Made by a program: the position numbers and the translations under genes
DNA from: Lysobacterales bacterium
Lineage (GTDB): Bacteria; Pseudomonadota; Gammaproteobacteria; Xanthomonadales; Marinicellaceae
Direction of reading: 5' to 3'
Length of the DNA stretch: 33,040 nucleotides
Assembly: GCA_027067055.1 (NCBI GenBank)
Contig: JAMOMK010000035.1
Coordinates: 1 to 33,040 of the forward strand
In this document: positions 15,193 through 24,194 of the stretch, piece by piece
Layout of the letters: each line of letters starts with the position of its first letter
Position numbering within the stretch: the first letter of the stretch is position 1
The notes under the pieces: model-generated
Told to the model about the DNA's origin: nothing
Seen by the model: only the letters and a program-made list of their open reading frames with translations
The model's database searches: none

Positions 15193-16098
15193 TCATGCAA
15201 ATACTGGATAGAGTAGATTCTCTTCTTGTTCTTTATCAGTGTAGTTAACATATTCCCAGCAATCAGTTTGTTTTAAAAGTTTCCGTGCTAACTCGTTATT
15301 TAATGCATGCCCTGACTTATAACCATGAAATGCGCCAATAACTGGGTGACCCAGTTGATAGATGTCACCAATAGCATCTAATATTTTATGTTTAACAAAC
15401 TCATCTTCATAGCGTAACCCATCTTGATTGAGTACACGATAATCATCTAGTACGATGGCATTATCCATGCTACCACCTATAGCAAGATTGTTATCTCTTA
15501 GCATTTCTATATCACGCATAAAGCCAAAAGTACGGGCACGTGATATTTCTTTTATAAAAGCATTGCTTGATAAGTTTATTTCTTTGGATTTAGTGTGTTC
15601 AGAAAAAGCAGGGTGATTAAACTCAATATCAAATCGCAGTTTAAAACCGTTATAAGGTTCAAAGCGGGCAATTTTATCATCATGTTTAATTTCAACAGCT
15701 TTAGTTATTTTTATAAATTTTTTGGCTTTGTCTTGTAATGAAATACCTGCCGATTGGATTAGAAATACAAAGGGTCCTGCACTACCATCCATTATTGGTA
15801 CTTCTGATGCGCTTAGTTCAACAATACAATTATCAATGCCCATACCACAAAAAGCTGCCATTAAATGCTCAACTGTTGCAACACGAATGCCATCTTTAAT
15901 CAGTGTTGTGGACATACTTGTATCACCAACTAATTCAGCATTAGCTTTAAGGTATTTAGGAGTATCTAAATCTGTTCTAACAAATATTATTCCAGTATCA
16001 ACATCTGCTGGTTTAAGTGTAATATAAACCTTTTGACCTGTATGAATGCCAACGCCTGTAGCTCTGACAGTATTTTTCAGGGTTCTTTGTTTTATCAT
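15193..16098 (-). CDS. lpxC: UDP-3-O-acyl-N-acetylglucosamine deacetylase
   Basis: Zinc hydrolase performing the committed step of lipid A synthesis in the cytoplasm. With the ATG at 16098 the protein has 301 residues (E. coli 305) and begins [11 protein letters not shown] as the family does. A longer frame from 16140 adds 14 residues with no homology. Zinc ligands can be placed at H78 (VEHLMAAF), H237 and D241 ([10 protein letters not shown]), with catalytic H264 (SGHALNN). It follows ftsZ as in E. coli but is separated by 208 bases containing a terminator-like hairpin. TGC-TAAACT at about 16131-16139 on the minus strand could be its own extended -10. The conserved LpxC C-terminal tail, target of FtsH in E. 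coli, is short here and ends LLYPVFA. Confidence 0.95.
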   Translation of the reverse strand: MIKQRTLKNTVRATGVGIHTGQKVYITLKPADVDTGIIFVRTDLDTPKYLKANAELVGDTSMSTTLIKDGIRVATVEHLMAAFCGMGIDNCIVELSASEVPIMDGSAGPFVFLIQSAGISLQDKAKKFIKITKAVEIKHDDKIARFEPYNGFKLRFDIEFNHPAFSEHTKSKEINLSSNAFIKEISRARTFGFMRDIEMLRDNNLAIGGSMDNAIVLDDYRVLNQDGLRYEDEFVKHKILDAIGDIYQLGHPVIGAFHGYKSGHALNNELARKLLKQTDCWEYVNYTDKEQEENLLYPVFA

Positions 16099-16239
16099 TA
16101 TTCTTTTTACTGCACTCTTAATATTTGTGAAGTTTAGCACATTAACCGTTTTATTAAAAATAAAGGTTGCTAATTAACCACTGCATGTATTATTTTTACC
16201 ACACAGGTGCTGTTTTTGTGGGTTTTTCAGCCACAATAT

Positions 16240-16275
16240 AAAAATAATTGCAGCTTCGGAGGTGAAACTGCAATT
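16240..16275 (-). terminator. Terminator-like hairpin between ftsZ and lpxC
   Basis: On the minus strand, 16275-16264 pairs with 16257-16246: a 12-bp stem with one G-T pair around a 6-base loop ACCTCC. It is followed by ATTTTTATA. It lies 31 bases past the ftsZ stop. A second small stem (TTGTGG/CCACAA) follows downstream. It probably lessens or ends transcription of the division cluster before lpxC. Confidence 0.65.
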
Positions 16276-16306
16276 GATCATACCTTTTCTGTTCTCGGAA
16301 AAGCTC

Positions 16307-17482
16307 CTAATCGGCCTGATTTCGTAAAAATGCAGGAATATCAAGATAGTCTTCAGATAGCATTTGGTCCTTCTCAGCCTTAATAACGCTGCTTTCTTCA
16401 ATGTTATCTATCTGATGGGCTGCCGTTGCTGAACTTACAGCATGAGACGGACGTTTTGTCCTATAAGAAGGTGAAATTTCAACATGTTCTTCAGTTGGTT
16501 TAACCAATTGAACTTTTTTCTCGCCTTTGCCATTTATTCCTGTAGCAACGACTGTTACACGCAATTCGCCTTCCATTTCCATATCAATTGATGTGCCTAT
16601 GACCACTGTGGATGTATCTGAAGTGTATTCTTCTACCATTTCACCAATTTCTTGAATCTCTCCTAAACTTAAATCCATTCCACAAGTGACATTGACTAAA
16701 ATACCTTTTGCTCCATGCATATCTATGTCTTCAAGTAACGGACTGTTAATTGCTAATTCAGTTGCAACAGCAGCACGATCATCACCTCGACCAATGCCTG
16801 TACCCATCATTGCCATACCCATTTCTGACATAACAGTTTTTACATCTGCAAAATCGACATTAACCATGCCAGGGTTGGTAATCAAATCTGAAATACCCTG
16901 AACTGCACCATGCAAAACATCATTAGATGCTTTAAATGCATTAAGCAGTGTCACATCTCTATCGAAATGACTAAGTAGTTTCGCATTTGGGATAGTGATT
17001 AATGAATCAACACTTTCTTCAAGCTCAGTAATGCCTTTATCAGCAACCATCATTCTTCTTTTTCCTTCAAAAGGAAATGGCTTTGTCACTACAGCAACAG
17101 TCAGAATATTCATTTCTTTTGCAATTTGAGCCACTACTGGTGCAGCACCAGTACCTGTGCCACCACCCATGCCTGCAGTTATGAAAACCATGTCTGTACC
17201 TTCTAACATTTCTTTGATGCGCTCTCTGTCTTCCAAAGCGGCTTGGCGTCCAACTTCAGGATTTGCACCAGCTCCAAGGCCTTTAGTTACATTCTGACCT
17301 ATTCTAATTATGTTTTTACACTTTGTTTTATCTAGTGCCTGCACATCTGTATTGGCACAGATAAATTCTACTCCTTGGATGTCAGCTTCAACCATTTGTT
17401 GTACAGTGTTGCCACCGCCGCCACCAAGACCGATTACTTTGATTACAGCACCGCTGTTGTCATTTTCCATTATTTCAAACAT
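16307..17482 (-). CDS. ftsZ: Cell division GTPase FtsZ
   Basis: Tubulin-like GTPase that polymerises into the Z ring at the division site. The ATG at 17482 gives 391 residues starting MFEIMEND and has a perfect GGAGGT ribosome site 7 bases upstream; a frame from 17518 would add 12 unrelated residues. The glycine-rich T1 loop is at about 18-24, the tubulin signature GGGTGTG at 106-112, and the T7 loop region NVDFADV follows. A variable linker leads to the C-terminal peptide DIPAFLRNQAD, which binds FtsA and ZipA. It lies 125 bases after ftsA, the widest gap inside the cluster, with two hairpins in the leader. Confidence 0.98.
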   Translation of the reverse strand: MFEIMENDNSGAVIKVIGLGGGGGNTVQQMVEADIQGVEFICANTDVQALDKTKCKNIIRIGQNVTKGLGAGANPEVGRQAALEDRERIKEMLEGTDMVFITAGMGGGTGTGAAPVVAQIAKEMNILTVAVVTKPFPFEGKRRMMVADKGITELEESVDSLITIPNAKLLSHFDRDVTLLNAFKASNDVLHGAVQGISDLITNPGMVNVDFADVKTVMSEMGMAMMGTGIGRGDDRAAVATELAINSPLLEDIDMHGAKGILVNVTCGMDLSLGEIQEIGEMVEEYTSDTSTVVIGTSIDMEMEGELRVTVVATGINGKGEKKVQLVKPTEEHVEISPSYRTKRPSHAVSSATAAHQIDNIEESSVIKAEKDQMLSEDYLDIPAFLRNQAD

Positions 17483-17508
17483 TTTATTACCTCCGAAAAT
17501 GTTTAAGT

Positions 17509-17557
17509 GAGAGTACAAAATATACTCTCTGTTAGTTTAATGAATGCACTTGCATTC
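17509..17557 (-). promoter_or_regulatory. Two hairpins in the ftsA-ftsZ leader
   Basis: Minus-strand order: GAATGC/GCATTC (17557-17552 with 17547-17542, loop 4), then GAGAGTA/TACTCTC (17529-17523 with 17515-17509, loop 7). The second ends 15 bases before the ribosome site of ftsZ. Neither is followed by a T-run on the minus strand, so they are not terminators for ftsA. They may be an mRNA processing or stabilising site that raises FtsZ output over FtsA. Confidence 0.45.
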
Positions 17558-17607
17558 TCTTTTTTTAGTTAAAAATACTTGTAAATGCCTGCCAAGCATC
17601 CACTTTG

Positions 17608-18831
17608 TTAAAATTCAGAAAAAAACCATTTCTTGAATTTACTCAACCAATTGCTAGGTTCGTTGAGGTTGTTACCACTTTGTTCGTATTGGTTTCCATA
17701 AAGGAGTAAACCGACGCCGGTTGAATGTACTGGATTTTTAACAACTTCCTTTAAACCCGATATATTCTGTGGTGTACCAATTCTTACTGGTAGGTGAAAA
17801 ATTTCTTCAGCTAATTCGACGGTTCCTTCCATCTTAGATGCACCACCAGTTAAAACGATTCCTGCCGCTATTAATTCGGCATAACCGCTTCGTTGTAGTT
17901 CTGCTTGCACTAAAGTAAAAAGCTCTTCATAGCGAGGCTCTACCACTTCAGCAAGTGTTTGTCTTGCCAGTCTTCTTGGCGCTCTATCGCCAACACTTGG
18001 TACTGATATCGTCTCTTCTGCGGATGCTAGTTGGCGTAAAGCACAAGCGTATTTTAATTTTATTTCTTCTGCATATTGTGTTGGAGTTCGCATCGCAACA
18101 GCAATATCATTTGTGACTTGATCACCAGCTATAGGAATGGCAGATGCATGCCTTATGGCTCCATGGGTAAATACGGCAATATCAGTAGTGCCTGCCCCTA
18201 TATCAACTAAACAAATGCCTAGTTCCTTTTCATCATCCGTTAAAACCGCTGCTGAGGATGCTAATTGTTCTACAATTAGTTGATCAATATTAAGTCCGCA
18301 TCGCGCCACACATTTTGATATGTTTTGCGCTGCCGAATCTGAGCCTGTGATTAAATGAACGCGGGCTTCTAATCTTACTCCAGACATACCAATTGGGTGT
18401 CTGATACCATCTTGACCATCAATGACATATTCTTGTGGTAAAACATGTAAGACACGTTGGTCAGCGGGAATAGCAACAGCTTTGGCAGCATCTAGAACTT
18501 TATCAACATCACTTGCTGTGACTTCTTTGTCTTTTATTGCCACAATACCATGTGAATTAATACTGCGAATATGAGAACCTGCAATACCAGCATAAACTGA
18601 TTTAATTTCACATCCTGCCATTAGTTCTGCCTCTTCAATGGCTCGGCGAATAGACTGTACTGTTGATTCTATATCAACCACTACGCCACGTTTTAATCCT
18701 CTAGATGGAGAAGAACCAATACCAACGACTTCAAGCGAGTCGTCTTTGTGTTGTTCTCCAACAATAGCAACAATTTTAGAGGTTCCAATATCTAATCCAA
18801 CTACTAAAGAATTGTCTGTTTTTTTAACCAT
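17608..18831 (-). CDS. ftsA: Cell division protein FtsA
   Basis: Actin-like ATPase that tethers FtsZ filaments to the inner membrane and recruits later division proteins. The 407 residues (E. coli 420) contain the phosphate-1 motif GLDIGTSKIVAIVG near 13, the SHS2/1C subdomain characteristic of FtsA, the phosphate-2 LVDIGAGTTDIAVF, and adenosine motif LTGGASKMEG. The amphipathic membrane-targeting helix is visible at the extreme C-terminus (NWLSKFKKWFFSEF). Its start overlaps the ftsQ stop by 8 bases. Confidence 0.97.
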   Translation of the reverse strand: MVKKTDNSLVVGLDIGTSKIVAIVGEQHKDDSLEVVGIGSSPSRGLKRGVVVDIESTVQSIRRAIEEAELMAGCEIKSVYAGIAGSHIRSINSHGIVAIKDKEVTASDVDKVLDAAKAVAIPADQRVLHVLPQEYVIDGQDGIRHPIGMSGVRLEARVHLITGSDSAAQNISKCVARCGLNIDQLIVEQLASSAAVLTDDEKELGICLVDIGAGTTDIAVFTHGAIRHASAIPIAGDQVTNDIAVAMRTPTQYAEEIKLKYACALRQLASAEETISVPSVGDRAPRRLARQTLAEVVEPRYEELFTLVQAELQRSGYAELIAAGIVLTGGASKMEGTVELAEEIFHLPVRIGTPQNISGLKEVVKNPVHSTGVGLLLYGNQYEQSGNNLNEPSNWLSKFKKWFFSEF

Positions 18832-19600
18832 TCGAGTTTCCGTATTCCTGTATTTTGGTGAGTTCTAGTTTAGTCTTATCACTGTGATTTAATTTTTCAA
18901 ACTGTTTATATTTTTTCTGCCACTTGACTGCATAGCCATTGGTGTATCTCAAATCAATATAGCTTGGTAATGTTTCGTTTGTATTAAGTAAAGACTCCCA
19001 TGTTTCTGCAAGTCTAACTAATTTCGCATCTTGATAATCTGATCCAATAATAATGTTAATGCCATTATTTAATTCTATATTCCAACTACCTATAGTACTT
19101 ATTTCACAGGCAGTAATTTCAAAACCAATATTTTTTATAATGTCATTAAAACGCATGTACTTACTCCACACAATTTTAGAATTATTGGTTTTACTCTTAA
19201 AGTGTGGCAATGATGATAAGTCTTCTAAGCTATCGACCTCAAAAATATCACCATTATTGTTGAGTAATTTTTGTTCATTCCAAACGGCAACTGCTTTATG
19301 TTCTTTGAGTTTAATGCGAAGAGTGTTAGGCCATTTTTTAGTAACACTAATATCACTCACCCACGGAATTTGCATGAGATTGTCTCGAATTTTATTTGCA
19401 TTGAGCTTAAAGAATGATCGTTGTTTGTTTGTTGCAACAGTTAGTCGTATTTGTTCGGAATTTACTCGCTTAAATTCTGCATCAACAACTATATTGGATA
19501 TTTCCCAGTGTTCAGACTTAATCATTCCTGACATAAATGCAGCCATCAACAAAAAGGTAAATGAAATCATAAGCAGTGATAGTTTGGCACCTTTAGTCAT
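18824..19600 (-). CDS. ftsQ: Cell division protein FtsQ
   Basis: Bitopic inner-membrane protein that links early cytoplasmic and late periplasmic division proteins through FtsB and FtsL. The 258 residues show a short cytoplasmic start, one membrane helix at about 7-27, a POTRA domain at about 34-105 (VNSEQIR..., NPWVSDI-like IPWVSDISVTKKWPNTLRIKL) and the FtsQ beta domain beyond, ending in YAVKWQKKYKQFEKLNH. A good AGAGGTG ribosome site lies inside ddlB, and the gene overlaps ddlB and ftsA by 8 bases each. Order ddlB-ftsQ-ftsA-ftsZ as in E. coli. Confidence 0.94.
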   Translation of the reverse strand: MTKGAKLSLLMISFTFLLMAAFMSGMIKSEHWEISNIVVDAEFKRVNSEQIRLTVATNKQRSFFKLNANKIRDNLMQIPWVSDISVTKKWPNTLRIKLKEHKAVAVWNEQKLLNNNGDIFEVDSLEDLSSLPHFKSKTNNSKIVWSKYMRFNDIIKNIGFEITACEISTIGSWNIELNNGINIIIGSDYQDAKLVRLAETWESLLNTNETLPSYIDLRYTNGYAVKWQKKYKQFEKLNHSDKTKLELTKIQEYGNSNG

Positions 19601-20516
19601 TTTTCACCTCTGTAAAAGCAGTGGATAAAATATTTAGAACCAATTGATTAAAATCCCATCCAACTGCTTGTGCAGCTTTGGGTACTAGGCTTGTTTGTGT
19701 CATTCCAGGTGTTGTATTAGCTTCTAAAAACCAATGTTTATCCTGTTTGTCCACCATAAAGTCTATGCGACACCAGCCTTTTAGATGCAGTACATTAAAG
19801 GCATTTAGTGCATCTTGTTGTACTGCCTTTTCTAGTTTTTCACTGTAACCACTTGGACAAAAATATTCTGTTTGCGTGCTGTTGTACTTAGCTTCATAGT
19901 CGTATAAATCAATACTGGGTTTAATTCGAATGACTGGCAATGCTTGTCCTTTAACAATGGCAACGGTGCACTCACTGCCTTCGATGAACTCTTCGATAAG
20001 TATGGAGTCCACCAACTTTAATGCCTTGTTTACGCATGTATGTAATTCATTTTTATTATCCGCATAAAACAATCCAACACTCGAACCTTCTTGAGTGGGT
20101 TTAACTATCCAAGGTCCTGTGCCTTGTATTTGTACTTGATTGTTATTTGTGACGACTTGTGAGGATGGTGTGCTTATGCCATGTGCTTGAATAATAGTTT
20201 TTGCAATACTTTTATCCCAACTCAAAACGGCACCCTTTAGGTTGCAACCAGTGTAAGCAATGCCCATGGATGACAGAAAACCTGCCAACTCACCATTTTC
20301 ACCCGCTTCTCCATGGAGAATATTGAAAACAGCATCAAATGATTTTAAGTCGCTTTTTAATAGTTTATCTATACCATCAATTTGAATGGCGTTAATGGAT
20401 TGTGCAGTTAAAGCATTGGTTACAGCAAGACCTGATCGTAGAGATACTTCTCTTTCAGCGGATTTCCCACCCATAATGACAGCAATTTTTAATTCAGATA
20501 AAGGCTTATTAAACAT
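19593..20516 (-). CDS. ddlB: D-alanine--D-alanine ligase
   Basis: ATP-dependent formation of the D-Ala-D-Ala dipeptide used by MurF. 307 residues, as in E. coli DdlB (306). N-terminal IAVIMGGKSAEREVSLRSG is the family signature; the ATP-grasp part has KPTQEGSSVGL, EEFIEGSECTVAI, and the metal and substrate site FLEANTTPGMTQTSLVP. The AGAGGA ribosome site sits inside the end of murC, with an 8-base overlap. Confidence 0.97.
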   Translation of the reverse strand: MFNKPLSELKIAVIMGGKSAEREVSLRSGLAVTNALTAQSINAIQIDGIDKLLKSDLKSFDAVFNILHGEAGENGELAGFLSSMGIAYTGCNLKGAVLSWDKSIAKTIIQAHGISTPSSQVVTNNNQVQIQGTGPWIVKPTQEGSSVGLFYADNKNELHTCVNKALKLVDSILIEEFIEGSECTVAIVKGQALPVIRIKPSIDLYDYEAKYNSTQTEYFCPSGYSEKLEKAVQQDALNAFNVLHLKGWCRIDFMVDKQDKHWFLEANTTPGMTQTSLVPKAAQAVGWDFNQLVLNILSTAFTEVKND

Positions 20517-21948
20517 GAGTTTGTTCCTCTGTTTTTAAGCCATTATTTTTTTCTATTGCTTTACTAATGTTACCGATACTGCCAGCTCCAACAAATAAGA
20601 CTAAATCGTCATTTTGAATGATGTCATTTAAATCAGTTGTTAAATTATTTATGTCTGCGATATAGATAGGGTCAATTTTGCCACGTGTTCGAATACTACG
20701 GCTTAAGTCTGCTGCACTGTAACCAGAAATAGCCTCCTCTCCAGCCGCATAAACATCGGTGATGACTAAGATGTCGGCATGATTTAAACTTTCAGTAAAT
20801 TCATCGAACAAATCACGCGTTCGAGAATAGCGGTGCGGTTGAAAGACAACGACCAAACGATTATCCCATCCACCACGACAAGCATTTATGGCTGCCCTTA
20901 GCTCTGTTGGGTGGTGTGCATAATCATCTACCAAGGTGAAAGCTCCAGCTTTGCATTGCATGTTTGGGATTAAATTAAAACGGCGACCAATGCCTGCAAA
21001 TTCACTTAATCCTTGTTTAATTTGTTCGGATTCAACACCTAATTCTAATCCTATGGCGATAGCTGCCAAAGCATTTTGAACATTGTGCAGCCCTGGTAAG
21101 TTTATAATTACATTGTTTATTATTATTTCATTGTCTTTGAGTACATCAAAAGACATGTTTTGTTTATGATGCTTGATATGAACAGCACGAATTGTTGCAC
21201 CTTTATTTAATCCATAAGTGATTGTCGGGCGCACAAGAGACGCTGCTAGTTCAGCGACGTGCTCATCATCAATACATAAAATAGCCACGCCATAAAAGGG
21301 CAGGTGGTGCAAAAAGTTTTCGAAGGCTTGTTTTAATTGTGAAAACTGACCACCAAAGGTTTGCAAATGGTCGGCATCAATATTGGTTACTACTGCTAAT
21401 ATTGGTTGTAGTAGTTGAAATGACCCATCACTTTCATCGGCTTCTGCTACTAAATATTCACTTGTGCCAAGTCCTGCATTTGTACCTGCAGAATTTAACA
21501 ACCCGCCAATCACAAAAGTAGGGTCAAGTTGACCTGCAGCAAGAACACAGGCAACCAATGAGGTGGTGGTTGTTTTTCCGTGTGTTCCTGCAACAGCTAT
21601 GCCAATTTTAAAACGCATCAGCTCTGCGAGCATTTCAGCGCGGGATAAAATAGATTTGGATTTTTCTCGTGCTGCAATTAATTCAGGGTTATTCTCTTTT
21701 ATTGCAGAAGAAATGACCACAACTTTAGTGTTGTTAATGTTTTCAGCCCGATGACCGATAAAGACTTTAATTCCCATAGCGCGAAGACGGGCAACCACTT
21801 CACCATCTTGAATATCAGATCCTGAAACATCAAAGCCTAAATTGTGTAAAACCTCAGCGATACCACTCATGCCACTGCCACCAATTCCAATCATATGAAT
21901 GGTTTTCATGCGATTAACAAAACGGTTATTTGGAGTTAAATGGCTCAT
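20509..21948 (-). CDS. murC: UDP-N-acetylmuramate--L-alanine ligase
   Basis: Adds L-alanine, the first stem residue, to UDP-MurNAc in the cytoplasm. I place the start at ATG 21948: it overlaps the murG TGA as ATGA and has GGAG 8 bases upstream; an ATG at 21966 would add 6 residues but deepen the overlap with murG. The 479-residue protein has an N-terminal Rossmann domain (HMIGIGGSGMSGIAEVL), the ATP loop GTHGKTTTTS near 121, EADESDGSF, the DDYAHHPTE motif and PHRYSRT in the C-terminal domain. These are MurC-specific rather than Mpl or MurD. Confidence 0.97.
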   Translation of the reverse strand: MSHLTPNNRFVNRMKTIHMIGIGGSGMSGIAEVLHNLGFDVSGSDIQDGEVVARLRAMGIKVFIGHRAENINNTKVVVISSAIKENNPELIAAREKSKSILSRAEMLAELMRFKIGIAVAGTHGKTTTTSLVACVLAAGQLDPTFVIGGLLNSAGTNAGLGTSEYLVAEADESDGSFQLLQPILAVVTNIDADHLQTFGGQFSQLKQAFENFLHHLPFYGVAILCIDDEHVAELAASLVRPTITYGLNKGATIRAVHIKHHKQNMSFDVLKDNEIIINNVIINLPGLHNVQNALAAIAIGLELGVESEQIKQGLSEFAGIGRRFNLIPNMQCKAGAFTLVDDYAHHPTELRAAINACRGGWDNRLVVVFQPHRYSRTRDLFDEFTESLNHADILVITDVYAAGEEAISGYSAADLSRSIRTRGKIDPIYIADINNLTTDLNDIIQNDDLVLFVGAGSIGNISKAIEKNNGLKTEEQTHV

Positions 21949-23006
21949 GCAATCATCTCCAAACAAATTTCTGCCACTTTCAGTGCGCTTTGTGGTTTGT
22001 GCAGTGATTGAGAATTCTTTGCCATGGAATCGCGCAATGCTTTATTATTCACTAATGCATCAATTTCCTTTTTTAAATTTTTTATTGAGTCTTTTTCTTG
22101 CCAGATATACCCGGCTTTATTGTCAACAATGTTTTGCGCATTAGATGTTTGGTGGTCATCAACTGCATGAGGATACGGTACAAATATTGCCGGTAAGCCG
22201 CAGGCATTTATCTCTGCAATTGTCAATGCACCGGCTCGGGCAATGACAAAATCTGCCCATGTGTATATTTCAGGCATGTTTTTAATAAATTCCAATACTT
22301 CTACATTCTCTTTATTTTGGTAATTAGCCAATGTTTTGTCGTAATTATTCTTGCCACATTGGTGTTTGACGGCTATTTTGCTTGATGATAATAAGGGGTT
22401 GAGCAACTCAGGAATGCGTGAATTCAAGCTCATGGCACCAAGAGAGCCTCCGACAATAAAGATATTGACTTTATCTGAGTCTTTCTTATGTGATGAAATA
22501 TTTTCTATTTCTTGACGAACAGGATTTCCAACCCATTGTGAGCGGTACAATCCTTTTAAGTTAAATCCAGTAAGAACTTTTTTTGCCCATTTTGCTAAAT
22601 ATCGATTAGTCATGCCAAATTTACTGTTTTGTTCGTGTACAAGTAATGGAATTCCTTTAAACTTAGCTGCCAAACCGCCTGGTCCTGCGACATAGCCACC
22701 CATGCTGATAGCGGCCTTGACATTTTCCTTTTTAAAATACTTTCCAGCATTACGCATGGCTCCAATTAATTTGAAAGGCATGGTTATTAAACCTTTGATT
22801 CCTTTACCACGTAAGCCTTTTATCGCTAATAATTTAATTGGAATATTGTGTTCTGCGACAATACGTTCTTCCATGCCACCCACAGCTCCAAGCCAAACCA
22901 CTTTATGCCCCATTTGAATGAGTTCATTGGCAACAGCGATTCCAGGAAAAATATGACCGCCTGTTCCACCAGCCATGATAGCAATTGTTACACCAGTTTG
23001 AGTCAT
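21945..23006 (-). CDS. murG: MurG, lipid II-forming GlcNAc transferase
   Basis: Peripheral inner-membrane glycosyltransferase that converts lipid I to lipid II. 353 residues against 355 in E. coli. The N-terminal G-loop AGGTGGHIFPGIAVA and the second loop GGSLGAMSLN are intact, as is the C-terminal UDP-GlcNAc site with ARAGALTIAEI and PYPHAVDDHQTSNA. The ATG overlaps the ftsW TGA by 4 bases. Confidence 0.97.
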   Translation of the reverse strand: MTQTGVTIAIMAGGTGGHIFPGIAVANELIQMGHKVVWLGAVGGMEERIVAEHNIPIKLLAIKGLRGKGIKGLITMPFKLIGAMRNAGKYFKKENVKAAISMGGYVAGPGGLAAKFKGIPLLVHEQNSKFGMTNRYLAKWAKKVLTGFNLKGLYRSQWVGNPVRQEIENISSHKKDSDKVNIFIVGGSLGAMSLNSRIPELLNPLLSSSKIAVKHQCGKNNYDKTLANYQNKENVEVLEFIKNMPEIYTWADFVIARAGALTIAEINACGLPAIFVPYPHAVDDHQTSNAQNIVDNKAGYIWQEKDSIKNLKKEIDALVNNKALRDSMAKNSQSLHKPQSALKVAEICLEMIA

Positions 23007-24193
23007 GCTTCTTGCTCCTGGTATTTGCGAATGGCTTTGATATTGTGCATGCGATTTTCATAACTTACTCGCATGACGATGGCAAGACTGAGTAAGTTCA
23101 TTAAAATAGCGGAACCACCAGATGAAATAAAGGGCAGGGTTAAGCCTTTTGTTGGTAATAATCCTAAATTCACACCCATGCTTAAAAAAGCTTGTAAGGC
23201 AATCCATACAGCAATACCTGAACAAGCAAATGAAGCAAATTCTTTACCATTGTTAAAAGCTTCTTTTGAAATAGCAAAAATACGCATAATGAAAATCAAG
23301 TACATTGCAATTAAAAACAGTACACCAATAAAGCCCATTTCTTCTGCATAGACTGAAAAGATAAAGTCAGTGTGTGCTTCTGGTAAGTAAAACAATTTCT
23401 GCACGCTACCGCCAATACCATTACCTGAAAACTTGCCGCTACCAATAGCGATAAGTGCTTGAACTAATTGAAAGCCACCATCAAACGGATCTGCCCACGG
23501 GTTTTGAAAGCTAATTAAGCGTTGCACACGATAGGGTTCAGCGATTGCAATAAGAGCCATAGAAGAAGTTGAAACAACGCCAAGAATGGTAAGGTCTCTG
23601 TATCGGGCTCCAGCGATATAAACCATAAATAAAGTAATCACTAATAACAATACAGCAGAACCAAAATCGGGTTGAATAAGCAATAATGCTGCTAACATAA
23701 CGGCTATTAATAACGGTTTGATAACGCCGAAAAACTTAGTTTGAACACCTTCTTTATGACGGACAATGTAGCCTGCCAAATACACAATCATTGCAAGCTT
23801 CACAGCTTCTACCACTTGGAATCGGGTAAACCCAAAGTTAATCCAGCGTTGTGCACCATTGATTTTAACGCCAATACCGGGAACTAATACCAGAATTAAT
23901 AAAATAATGGCAATGACGATTAGCACTCGAGAAAGTTTTTGCATCCAGTCGGTCTTCATTGCGAGTATAATAGTGCTTAATAACATGCCAATGCCAATGA
24001 AAACGACGTGACGTTTAAGGTAGTAAAAAGCATCGTGGTTATATTTTTCAGCAATAGCAAATGAAGAGGATGCCACCATGATTATGCCTATAGCAATCAA
24101 GCAACCCGCAGAAATCATCAGCCAAAAGTCAACACCAACTATAAAGTAGCTGTTTGAAGTTGTCTTGTTTGCTTGTTTAGAAGTTAAATTCAT
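23003..24193 (-). CDS. ftsW: SEDS peptidoglycan glycosyltransferase FtsW
   Basis: Septal lipid II polymerase that works with FtsI. The 396-residue protein has about ten hydrophobic membrane segments. SEDS signatures include AQRWINFGFTRFQ (the first loop), LIQPDFGSAVLL, HTDFIFSVYAEEMGFIG and, near the end, GLLPTKGLTLPFISSGGSA. The N-terminal cytoplasmic tail is about 20 residues. The start is one base after the mraY stop. In E. coli murD lies at this junction; here nothing does. Confidence 0.96.
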   Translation of the reverse strand: MNLTSKQANKTTSNSYFIVGVDFWLMISAGCLIAIGIIMVASSSFAIAEKYNHDAFYYLKRHVVFIGIGMLLSTIILAMKTDWMQKLSRVLIVIAIILLILVLVPGIGVKINGAQRWINFGFTRFQVVEAVKLAMIVYLAGYIVRHKEGVQTKFFGVIKPLLIAVMLAALLLIQPDFGSAVLLLVITLFMVYIAGARYRDLTILGVVSTSSMALIAIAEPYRVQRLISFQNPWADPFDGGFQLVQALIAIGSGKFSGNGIGGSVQKLFYLPEAHTDFIFSVYAEEMGFIGVLFLIAMYLIFIMRIFAISKEAFNNGKEFASFACSGIAVWIALQAFLSMGVNLGLLPTKGLTLPFISSGGSAILMNLLSLAIVMRVSYENRMHNIKAIRKYQEQEA

Positions 24194-24194
24194 T

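Noticed and set aside
19053-19628. 191-codon open frame on the plus strand opposite ftsQ
   Set aside because: It lies wholly antisense to a well-supported ftsQ and ddlB junction, has no recognisable motif, and AT-rich DNA yields such frames by chance.
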